Below, piece after piece: positions 1 to 5,325 of a stretch of DNA of 5,412 nucleotides. The stretch is from Thermoplasmata archaeon (lineage in GTDB: Archaea; Thermoplasmatota; Thermoplasmata; GCA-020350865). Position numbers and translations under genes: made by a program. The notes beneath the pieces are model-generated. The model was given only the letters and a program-made list of their open reading frames with translations, was not told the origin of the DNA and ran no database searches. The stretch is from contig CP070672.1 in assembly GCA_020351895.1 (NCBI GenBank), forward strand, positions 2,819,144-2,824,555, read 5' to 3'. Within the stretch, counting starts at the first letter, position 1. The number at the start of each line of letters is the position of its first letter.

Positions 1-396
1 AGTAATAATAATTCCTTCATTATTCAAGGAGATAAAGTTTCCTTGTATTATGCTATCGCTTGATAACGGATCTAGGGATATGCCTCTCAAGCCGTTTGAT
101 ACAATATCGTTCCCAAAGATGTTGTTTTTGGTTGATAACCTAATATCAATTCCTGATTCATCATTATAGGAGATATTGTTTCCAATTAGAGTGTTATTGT
201 TCGAATTAGAATCAAGTACAAATCCGTTAAAGGTGTTTGAGTAAATATCATTGTCTGTTATGTTGTTGTGTGATGATGAATCAAGAATTATGCCATCCCA
301 GAGATTAAAGGCAATATTGTTGTTGTGCAAAACGCAGTAAGAGGAATGAAAAAGACGAATACCAGTATCACCAAGGGTAATGGTGAGCCCTGTAAT
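1..396 (-). repeat. Beta-helix rung repeats (about 23 residues, 69 bases each)
   Basis: Within the beta-helix protein, residues about 115-246 form consecutive degenerate rungs, starting near residues 115, 139, 161, 185, 208 and 231. Each has an Asn-rich turn, a G-I-x-L strand and a second turn ending N-x-I or S-I. The repetition is at protein level; the DNA copies have diverged. The array continues past the left window edge, so the rung total is unknown. Confidence 0.75.
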
Positions 397-738
397 ATTA
401 ACCCCATTCACGCCAATGTACACCACCTCTCCTGATCCCGAGCCATTGATTATTGTTGATTCCCTGTCTTCCCCAGTAAGATTTATTCTTACGTTGACCA
501 TTACACTCTCATCATATGTCCCGCTATAAATAAAAACAGTATCACCATCCAAAGAATCATCTATTGCCGCTTGTATAGATGTATAGGCCCCTCCTGATCC
601 TGTTTTATTTACGTAAAGCGTGTTACCTGCTGCTGCTATGTCTATGATGTTAATGGGCACGTCAAATACGCATAACGCACCCAGCCCAGTCATGCATAGT
701 AATATGCAGAGCCAGACTGAAACCAACCTTTTAAACAT
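1..738 (-). CDS. Secreted NosD-like right-handed parallel beta-helix protein, C-terminus cut by window edge
   Basis: Reading the minus strand from ATG at 738 gives 246 codons open to the window edge. Residues 1-25 look like a signal peptide: KR at 3-4, then a hydrophobic run ending near LCV; a cleavage site around AAAG (35-38) is also possible. Residues 40-105 carry the usual entry module of these proteins (TLYVNKTGSGG, SIQAAIDD, GDTVFIYSGTY, then INLTGEDRESTIING). From about residue 115 there are five or six rungs of roughly 23 residues with the pattern NNI..N...GI.L..S..N, typical of the NosD/pectate-lyase-like beta-helix families. Seven N-x-S/T sequons (N44, N86, N98, N114, N159, N181, N188) fit an exported, possibly glycosylated surface protein. 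Its ligand or enzyme activity cannot be read from this part; the NosD name reflects the fold and does not show copper or nitrous oxide metabolism. The ATG is preferred because it starts the signal peptide and lies at the expected distance from a TATA box. Confidence 0.88.
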   Translation of the reverse strand, partial: MFKRLVSVWLCILLCMTGLGALCVFDVPINIIDIAAAGNTLYVNKTGSGGAYTSIQAAIDDSLDGDTVFIYSGTYDESVMVNVRINLTGEDRESTIINGSGSGEVVYIGVNGVNITGLTITLGDTGIRLFHSSYCVLHNNNIAFNLWDGIILDSSSHNNITDNDIYSNTFNGFVLDSNSNNNTLIGNNISYNDESGIDIRLSTKNNIFGNDIVSNGLRGISLDPLSSDSIIQGNFISLNNEGIIIT

Positions 739-757
739 ACCCTTCGCGCTTTTTTAG

Positions 758-765
758 TTATAAAG
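758..765 (-). promoter_or_regulatory. TATA box for the beta-helix gene, suggesting a leaderless transcript
   Basis: The minus strand reads CTTTATAA here, close to the archaeal TATA consensus. Its centre is about 24 bases upstream of the ATG at 738, the normal TATA-to-transcription-start distance in archaea, so transcription probably begins at or next to the start codon. No good Shine-Dalgarno site lies before that ATG (only GAAGGG two bases away), which agrees with a leaderless message. There is no experimental support in the sequence itself. Confidence 0.55.
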
Positions 766-783
766 TACTTATTAATTATATTG

Positions 784-812
784 TTATTTTTATCAATAGT
801 GAATAAAAATAA
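784..812. promoter_or_regulatory. 10-bp perfect inverted repeat, possible operator between divergent promoters
   Basis: TTATTTTTAT at 784-793 is repeated as its exact reverse complement at 803-812, with a 9-base spacer (794-802). It lies between the leftward TATA box and the rightward TATA candidates, where a regulator binding site would be expected. All arm bases except none are A or T, so a chance match in this A+T-rich spacer is quite possible. No regulator can be assigned to it. Confidence 0.3.
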
Positions 813-887
813 GAGTCTGAGGATGTTCATACACTGGCATATTTATGACCCTCAAAGAATATGTTACTAACTTCTTCACGAAACTAA

Positions 888-896
888 CATATATTT
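888..896 (+). promoter_or_regulatory. Candidate TATA box for the citF operon
   Basis: CATATATTT here would place transcription start near 917, giving a leader of about 67 bases before the citF ATG, enough to carry the ribosome binding site at 973-981. A similar site at 838-847 (GCATATTTAT) is an alternative with a longer leader. Neither is a strong consensus match, so the choice is tentative. Confidence 0.3.
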
Positions 897-972
897 CCAT
901 GTCTTTACAGGGCTTGATGCTCATACTCGTTATGTTCATCATGTTCAGTAAAATATCTAATAATAGGGAGAG

Positions 973-981
973 GGAGTTGAT
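973..981 (+). promoter_or_regulatory. Strong ribosome binding site for citF
   Basis: GGAGTTGAT matches eight of nine bases of the full archaeal Shine-Dalgarno sequence GGAGGTGAT and ends three bases before the ATG at 985. It fixes the citF start. The same spacing is seen for the RAM-domain gene on the other strand, where AGGTGAT also ends three bases before its ATG. Confidence 0.8.
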
Positions 982-984
982 TTC

Positions 985-2520
985 ATGGAATTCTTACAAA
1001 ATGCCTCTGGAAGAAAGGTTCCATCAGAGCAAGCCGGGAGAAAAATCAGGCCCTACGAAGGAAAGTTAGCCCAACCTATTTATCCAAGCCTTCAAAAGAA
1101 GGTCCACATGTCTTCCGGACCAAAGGTGTCGGGCTCTTTGGAGGAGGCCATTAAATCTGTTGGCCTTTCTGACGGCATGACTGTATCATTTCATCATTGT
1201 CTCAGAAACGGTGACGATGTAATGAACATGGTTATAGAAACCATAGCTAGGATGGGTATCAGAAACATACGAATGGCCCAATCTGCGCTTTTTCCGAAGC
1301 AAGAACCCCTAATCGAGCACATTAATAACGGAGTCATCACTAGAATCGAAGGGAGCATGAACGGACCTGTGGGGGCAGAGGTATCAAAGGGTGTACTTAA
1401 AGCACCAGCTGTTCTCAGGACCCACGGAGGAAGAGCCAGGGCCATAGAAACCGGGGAGTTGAAAATCGATGTGGCATTTCTTGCAGCCTCACAGGCCGAT
1501 GAATACGGTAATTTTACAGGTATTGTAGGAAAATCCGCATTCGGGCCCATGGGATTCGCCTTTGCAGACGCATGGTATGCGGATAATGTGGTTGTAATAA
1601 CCGATAATCTGGTAACTTATCCGTCACTGCCCATTAGCATCCAGGAATGCTATGTGGATTATGTGGTCAAGGTTGACAGTATAGGCTCACCAGAAGGTAT
1701 TGCATCTGGAACCACGAAAGTGACCACAGATCCTGATAGGTTGAGAATCGCGGAGCAAGTGGTGGACATAATCGAGCTTTCAGGCCTTTTAAAGGATGAT
1801 TTCTCCTTCCAGGCTGGTGCAGGAGGGACATCCCTTGCTGTGGTGAAGTTCCTTCATGAAAGAATGAAGGACAAGGGTATTGTGGGGAGCTTTGCTGTAG
1901 GTGGTGTAACAGAGCTTGTAACCGACATGCTGCATGATGGAACAATAAAGGCCATAATCGATGCCCAGGCCTTTGATTTGGCTGCAGTGGAATCCCTAAG
2001 AGATGATACGAATCATGTTGAGGTTTCCCATTATCACCTAATGAATCCACATACAAGAGGCTGCGTTGTGAGCCATCAGGATGTATGCTTCTTGGGAGCA
2101 ACAGAGGTTGATGTGAACTTCAATGTGAACGTGAATACACATTCAAACGGTATTCTGCTTCACGGTACTGGGGGTCATTCTGATGCCGCATCGGGCTCTA
2201 GGATTTGCTTTATCGTCGCCCCGGTTTACAGGAAGACGAATCCAATTGTAAGGGATAGTGTCACCACCATTACCACTCCGGGTTCAGACGTTGATGTTAT
2301 TGTTACTGATTCTGGAATTGCGATCAATCCCATAAGAAAGGATTTGATGGAGAAGGTGGAAGATTCGAAATTACCCATAACAACTATAGAGGAATTGAGG
2401 GACATGGCCTATGAGGCCACAGGGGGTCCTCAAGACCTCGAACTTATGGAAGATATCATAGCATTGATCGAATACCGGGATGGCACAATACTGGATACTA
2501 TATGGAAGGTAAAAGAATAA
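985..2520 (+). CDS. citF: Citrate lyase alpha subunit (citrate CoA-transferase)
   Basis: The 511-residue product has the length and whole-chain character of CitF (about 510 residues in enterobacteria). In the citrate lyase complex this cytoplasmic subunit swaps acetate for citrate on the acyl carrier subunit (EC 2.8.3.10), giving citryl-ACP for cleavage to acetyl-ACP and oxaloacetate. Recognisable family segments are the N-terminal NASGRKVP (6-13), SFHHCLRNGD (68-77), RTHGGRARAIETGEL (145-159), the Gly-rich FQAGAGGTSLAVV (275-287), GATEVDVNFNVNV (371-383) and HGTGGHSDAASG (393-404). E374 is a candidate for the CoA-transferase catalytic glutamate, but this is my inference. The start is fixed by the strong ribosome binding site and by the N-terminal match. 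The dehydrogenase gene follows after 15 bases, so they are probably cotranscribed. CitD, CitE and the CitC/CitG/CitX accessory genes are not in the window, so it may act directly on CoA thioesters. Another CoA-transferase substrate cannot be excluded. Confidence 0.93.
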   Translation: MEFLQNASGRKVPSEQAGRKIRPYEGKLAQPIYPSLQKKVHMSSGPKVSGSLEEAIKSVGLSDGMTVSFHHCLRNGDDVMNMVIETIARMGIRNIRMAQSALFPKQEPLIEHINNGVITRIEGSMNGPVGAEVSKGVLKAPAVLRTHGGRARAIETGELKIDVAFLAASQADEYGNFTGIVGKSAFGPMGFAFADAWYADNVVVITDNLVTYPSLPISIQECYVDYVVKVDSIGSPEGIASGTTKVTTDPDRLRIAEQVVDIIELSGLLKDDFSFQAGAGGTSLAVVKFLHERMKDKGIVGSFAVGGVTELVTDMLHDGTIKAIIDAQAFDLAAVESLRDDTNHVEVSHYHLMNPHTRGCVVSHQDVCFLGATEVDVNFNVNVNTHSNGILLHGTGGHSDAASGSRICFIVAPVYRKTNPIVRDSVTTITTPGSDVDVIVTDSGIAINPIRKDLMEKVEDSKLPITTIEELRDMAYEATGGPQDLELMEDIIALIEYRDGTILDTIWKVKE

Positions 2521-2535
2521 GCAGAGGATGAGAAC

Positions 2536-3657
2536 ATGGCAAAATACAAGATCGCTTGGCTTGAAGGAGACGGAGTGGGAAAGGAAGTGATGGAGGCTGC
2601 AAAACTGGTTCTGGATGCAGTGGGTTTGGACGCCGAATATATAAAGGGAGACGTTGGCTGGGAATTCTGGAAATCCGAGGGTACCCCTCTTCCAGAAAGA
2701 ACAATCGAGCTATTAAAATCAACGAATTGCTGCCTTTTCGGGGCAATAACCTCAAAACCGAAGGACGAGGCTGCAAAGGAGCTTGCACCTGAACTCAGAG
2801 ATAAGGGATATGTCTATTCCAGTCCCATTGTGGGAATCAGACACCTGCTCAATCTGCACACGAATATGAGACCCTGCAAGGCCTTCAAGGGCAATCCCTT
2901 GAATTACAGGGACGACATAGATCTTGTTGTTTTCAGGGAGAACACGGAGGGGCTATATGCAGGAGTTGAGTTTCATCCAGTCCCGACCGATGTGATGAAT
3001 GTACTTTTAAGCAACCACAAGAAGATGCAGAAGTTCAAAGATACCCCCTTAGAGGATCTAGCCCTATCATGTAGAGTTTTTACCAGAAAAGCATGCCAGA
3101 CAATTGTTAGGGATGCCTTTGAGTACGCCAAGATATTCAAAAGAAAGAGCGTGACAGTTGTTGAAAAACCCAATGTGATTCGAGAAACAAGCGGTCTTAT
3201 GATAAGAGAAGCGAGGAAGATAGCCAAGGAATACCCTGGAATCGAACTATGGGAAACCAATGTTGATGCAATGTGCATGTGGCTTGTGAAGAATCCGCAG
3301 GATTACGATGTGTTAGTGGCATCGAATATGTTCGGTGATATAATCTCTGACCTGGCTGCCCAACTTGTAGGAGGTCTGGGTTTTGCCTCCAGCGCAAATA
3401 TCGGTGATGATTACGCACTTTTCGAACCAACTCATGGCTCTGCCCCAAAATATGCAGGCCAGTATAAGGTTAATCCAACGGCCATGATTCTAGCTTCAAA
3501 GTTAATGCTTGAATGGTTGGGAGAGATAGAATCTGCCAAGAAAATAGAAAAAGGAGTTGCAACGGTAATCGAGGAGGGAAAGGCCCGTACCTATGACATG
3601 GGAGGAACAAGCTCTACTCTGGATGTGGCCAATGAGATAGTGAATAAGATGGGGTGA
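2536..3657 (+). CDS. Isocitrate/isopropylmalate-family dehydrogenase, probable isocitrate dehydrogenase
   Basis: The 373-residue product is a full-length beta-decarboxylating dehydrogenase, expected to oxidise isocitrate to 2-oxoglutarate and CO2 in the cytoplasm. It opens with the family's GDGVGKEV (11-18). Metal and substrate ligands can be placed by comparison with E. coli Icd: S96, R102, R112, R134 in FRENTEGLYAG, Y141, K211 in VVEKPN, D244, D268 and D272 in NMFGDIISDL. The FRENTEG-x-Y-x-G-x-E stretch is more like isocitrate or homoisocitrate enzymes than isopropylmalate dehydrogenase. The cofactor loop THGSAPKYAGQYKVNP (299-314) has K305, Y306 and V312 where E. coli Icd uses K344, Y345 and V351 to bind the NADP 2'-phosphate, suggesting NADP; the later Arg395 equivalent seems to be Gly (TYDMGG, 352-357). 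The position of E. coli N115 is Ile (I98). The GAGG-like site at 2524-2527 supports the ATG at 2536. Homoisocitrate or another 2-hydroxyacid remains possible. Linkage with citF favours a citrate-pathway role. Confidence 0.88.
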   Translation: MAKYKIAWLEGDGVGKEVMEAAKLVLDAVGLDAEYIKGDVGWEFWKSEGTPLPERTIELLKSTNCCLFGAITSKPKDEAAKELAPELRDKGYVYSSPIVGIRHLLNLHTNMRPCKAFKGNPLNYRDDIDLVVFRENTEGLYAGVEFHPVPTDVMNVLLSNHKKMQKFKDTPLEDLALSCRVFTRKACQTIVRDAFEYAKIFKRKSVTVVEKPNVIRETSGLMIREARKIAKEYPGIELWETNVDAMCMWLVKNPQDYDVLVASNMFGDIISDLAAQLVGGLGFASSANIGDDYALFEPTHGSAPKYAGQYKVNPTAMILASKLMLEWLGEIESAKKIEKGVATVIEEGKARTYDMGGTSSTLDVANEIVNKMG

Positions 3658-3728
3658 GCTAAGATATAGAGAACCTTTCCTTATAAAATGTGATGGTTCA
3701 TTGTGGTTTCACTCTCCTCTCTACAAAG

Positions 3729-3737
3729 TTTTTATAA
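3729..3737 (+). promoter_or_regulatory. TATA box for the nucleotidyltransferase cassette
   Basis: TTTTTATAA is preceded by a purine-rich ACAAAG (3723-3728) that could serve as a BRE element. The predicted transcript start near 3758 leaves about 33 bases before the preferred ATG at 3791. This suggests the following pair is transcribed on its own and not only by readthrough from the citF operon. Another TATA-like site, CTTATAAAA at 3680-3688, is a second possibility. Confidence 0.5.
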
Positions 3738-3790
3738 TCATAGATTGTATAATGTGCAAAGTGAAAGAAGATATACTAGGGAGACTTCAG

Positions 3791-4402
3791 ATGGAATTAA
3801 AAATACAGGATCAAAAGATTATATTCAACAAGGAGCTCAACAATCTAGACAAGATGGCACTTAATTTTTCTGAGGTTCTTTCTCAAATGGGTATAAAACA
3901 CGTTTTCCTTTCTGGTTACTTGGCTATATTATTCGGCCGGAACAGAACCAGTGAGGATATAGATGTGGTATGCGAGAAAGTGTCTTTCAAAACCTTTACA
4001 AAACTCTGGGAGAGCATTCACAAAGAGCTTGAATGTATCATTACATCGGACGTTCATACGGCATATAACGAATATTTGCAGAAGAGCACAGCAATACGAT
4101 TTGCATATAAAGGTGAGTTCATTCCAAATGTGGAGATGAAGTTTGAAACCACTAAAATGCACAGAGAGGCTTTATCCTCCCCACTTTTAGTTGTTGTCAA
4201 TGGACGTGATTTACCTATTTCTCCCTTAGAACAGCAGATCGCATACAAACTGTTTATGGGTTCAGAGAAGGATATTGAAGACGCCAGATTCTTATTTAAA
4301 CTATTCGAAGAAAACATTGATAAAACAAAGCTCAGTACGTTCTTAGAAGCCTTGAAAATTTCATTACCTCTGGCTGAGCGATATCTGGGGTGGTTAAACT
4401 GA
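3791..4402 (+). CDS. Small nucleotidyltransferase-fold protein (AbiEii-like family)
   Basis: The 203-residue product has the signature of a minimal pol-beta-type nucleotidyltransferase. HVFLSG at 37-42 and FGRNRTSEDIDVV at 48-60 give the strand-turn and the D-x-D pair (D56, D58); E115 in NVEMKF is the likely third acidic residue. A C-terminal helical part has the stretch SPLEQQIAYKL (144-154) and then KDIEDARFL (160-168), seen in small nucleotidyltransferases related to AbiEii toxins. The nucleotide and target are unknown. The start at 3791 is chosen because AGGGAG (3778-3783) ends seven bases before it and the TATA box above would place the message start near 3758. The frame is open back to a TTG at 3701 and an ATG at 3752, but the added residues are not part of the fold and would begin at or before the likely transcript start. 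Its last 13 bases overlap the next gene, which suggests translational coupling. Base composition is clearly more A+T-rich than citF. Confidence 0.75.
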   Translation: MELKIQDQKIIFNKELNNLDKMALNFSEVLSQMGIKHVFLSGYLAILFGRNRTSEDIDVVCEKVSFKTFTKLWESIHKELECIITSDVHTAYNEYLQKSTAIRFAYKGEFIPNVEMKFETTKMHREALSSPLLVVVNGRDLPISPLEQQIAYKLFMGSEKDIEDARFLFKLFEENIDKTKLSTFLEALKISLPLAERYLGWLN

Positions 4403-4569
4403 AATTTGACTTAAAAGAACTTGAAGATGACAAAAAAAGAAATTTCGAGGAGCGCTTAAAGTTTATCGACCTTTATGTCCAATGGCTGAAAAAAACACCG
4501 AATAGGGTGTGGAGTAAGCAGCAGAAAGAAATGATAGAAAAAGCAAACAAAAAAGGGAAGAAGAGTTAA
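4390..4569 (+). CDS. Small basic protein (59 residues), partner of the nucleotidyltransferase
   Basis: This frame is open from just after a stop at 4375-4377; its best start is GTG at 4390, with a weak GAGCGAT site at 4376-4382. It overlaps the upstream gene by 13 bases in another frame. The protein starts MVKLKFDLKELEDDKKRNF, then has a probable amphipathic helix (ERLKFIDLYVQWLKK, 21-35), a TPNRVW turn (36-41) and a very basic tail (KQQKEMIEKANKKGKKS). There is no membrane segment and no recognisable DNA-binding domain. The regular coding look (acidic-basic helical pattern, tight overlap, stop before a T-tract on the plus strand) supports a real gene. The arrangement of a small protein beside a nucleotidyltransferase resembles toxin-antitoxin pairs, so an antitoxin or substrate-adaptor role is possible but not shown. 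A CTG at 4399 is a less likely alternative start. Confidence 0.65.
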   Translation: MVKLKFDLKELEDDKKRNFEERLKFIDLYVQWLKKTPNRVWSKQQKEMIEKANKKGKKS

Positions 4570-4573
4570 AAAA
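4568..4573 (-). terminator. Oligo-T stretch, likely terminator of the acs/RAM operon
   Basis: Six consecutive A on the plus strand read as T6 on the minus strand, about 46 bases past the RAM-domain gene's stop. A second minus-strand T6 lies at about 4549-4556, inside the 59-residue gene. Archaeal transcription commonly ends at such T-tracts without a hairpin. Confidence 0.4.
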
Positions 4574-4608
4574 TTATATATTTGATGCCTATAGGTCATG
4601 ATAAGAGC

Positions 4609-4613
4609 TTTTT
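4609..4613 (+). terminator. Oligo-T stretch, possible terminator of the nucleotidyltransferase cassette
   Basis: T5 follows GAGC on the plus strand 40 bases after the stop of the 59-residue gene, just before the convergent gene's stop codon. It is short, and no stable hairpin precedes it apart from the small CCTATAGG palindrome at 4588-4595. The call rests mainly on position. Confidence 0.35.
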
Positions 4614-4618
4614 ATACA

Positions 4619-5311
4619 CTACAACTCATCGATCATAGCGCCTGTTAGCTTGCAGTAATCTTCCACAGAAAGGTCGTAGTCGTAGAGGTAGTGCTTTTTG
4701 AGTTCCTTTGAAACCCAGGGAGGAATATGAAGAAGGCTTCTTTGCAATCTTCTCCAGGTCTCCCCGCTGGCCAGATGCTCTGACTTTTCAATTGGGTATA
4801 TTGTAGACTCTGTTACACCCTTGATTTTGCCAAGGGTTTCGTTTACGAAAGCTTCAACAGAATCGATTCCCTCCGCCAGCATTGAAATGACAATGTCGAA
4901 ATCTCCAAGGGAATAGGCGATGTATGTCGGGAAGATATTAGTTTTAAACCTGTGATTGAGGAGTTCATTGTATACATCGTGATAATATCTGGGCTCCACC
5001 TTAACATGTATCGTGTATCTGTAGAGGCAATCTGGTCTTTCTTTTGGACTGGGGAGGAACACAGGCTTCATTAATGTGAGTGTCTGGGTATCTATTATAT
5101 CCTCACATGCTCCGATCTGCTGAACCACGAACTTGACTATGTAATCGATCTTCTCAACATCGAATATGACACCGATATAATTCTTACCGTGAAGTTGGGA
5201 TATGTAGAGTGGTTTTACTTTTTTAGTTTCCTTTCCTTTCAGATTCTTTATCAGGTATTTCCAGACCTGCTCGGGATGTTCCTTGTAAATCAAACGTACT
5301 ATCAACATCAT
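4619..5311 (-). CDS. Two-RAM-domain Lrp/AsnC-type ligand-binding protein without DNA-binding domain
   Basis: The 230-residue product appears to hold two ferredoxin-like RAM (regulation of amino acid metabolism) folds. Residues about 98-176 are clear, with YTIHVKVEPRYYHDVYNELL, the typical GDFDIVISM (136-144) and GKIKGVTEST (161-170). Residues 1-83 look like a more diverged copy (YIGVIFDVEKIDYIVKFV, then a TQTLTLMKP strand). Residues 177-230 form a further, Trp/Tyr-containing tail (ETWRRLQ, IPPWVSKELKKHY) I do not recognise. There is no N-terminal helix-turn-helix, so the protein probably senses a small metabolite and acts through partner proteins, or pairs with a separate DNA-binding protein, instead of binding DNA itself. 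The start ATG at 5311 has AAGGTGAT at 5315-5322 three bases upstream. The gene begins 14 bases after the acetyl-CoA synthetase stop, so they are likely cotranscribed, suggesting a role in acetate or acetyl-CoA control. That role is inference. Confidence 0.72.
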   Translation of the reverse strand: MMLIVRLIYKEHPEQVWKYLIKNLKGKETKKVKPLYISQLHGKNYIGVIFDVEKIDYIVKFVVQQIGACEDIIDTQTLTLMKPVFLPSPKERPDCLYRYTIHVKVEPRYYHDVYNELLNHRFKTNIFPTYIAYSLGDFDIVISMLAEGIDSVEAFVNETLGKIKGVTESTIYPIEKSEHLASGETWRRLQRSLLHIPPWVSKELKKHYLYDYDLSVEDYCKLTGAMIDEL

Positions 5312-5314
5312 GAT

Positions 5315-5322
5315 ATCACCTT
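5315..5322 (-). promoter_or_regulatory. Ribosome binding site for the RAM-domain gene
   Basis: AAGGTGAT on the minus strand contains seven contiguous bases (AGGTGAT) complementary to the archaeal 16S rRNA 3' end. It ends three bases before the first of two consecutive ATG codons (5311 and 5308), favouring the first. Confidence 0.75.
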
Positions 5323-5325
5323 CTT

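Larger units (their letters stand above)
739..984. other. Divergent intergenic region between the beta-helix gene and citF
   Basis: This A+T-rich spacer separates two outward-reading genes. It holds the TATA box for the leftward gene (758-765), a perfect 10-bp inverted repeat (784-793 and 803-812), weak TATA-like sites for the rightward operon at 838-847 and 888-896, and the citF ribosome binding site at its right end. An open frame of 74 codons from an ATG at 845 runs into citF in another frame; it has one hydrophobic stretch but no ribosome binding site, and I do not call it as a gene. No RNA gene is recognisable. Confidence 0.6.

Noticed and set aside
845..1069. 74-codon plus-strand frame with one hydrophobic segment, upstream of and overlapping citF
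   Set aside because: It has no ribosome binding site, overlaps 85 bases of the well-supported citF start in another frame, and its last third is only a shifted reading of citF codons. A small leader peptide cannot be fully excluded.
1667..2101. 144-codon minus-strand open frame inside citF
   Set aside because: Its composition (rich in Pro, Gln, His, Leu, Ser) is typical of an antisense shadow of a real gene, and the sense frame is an intact citF.
2498..3448. Three minus-strand open frames within the dehydrogenase gene
   Set aside because: They are antisense to conserved, full-length coding sequence, have no recognisable domains, and overlap each other.
3929..4317. Two overlapping minus-strand frames inside the nucleotidyltransferase gene
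   Set aside because: They lie opposite the conserved D-x-D and C-terminal motifs of the sense protein and have no supporting signals.
4588..4595. CCTATAGG palindrome between the convergent genes
   Set aside because: An 8-base palindrome is too short to form a convincing hairpin and is expected by chance; there is no nearby promoter for an operator to control.
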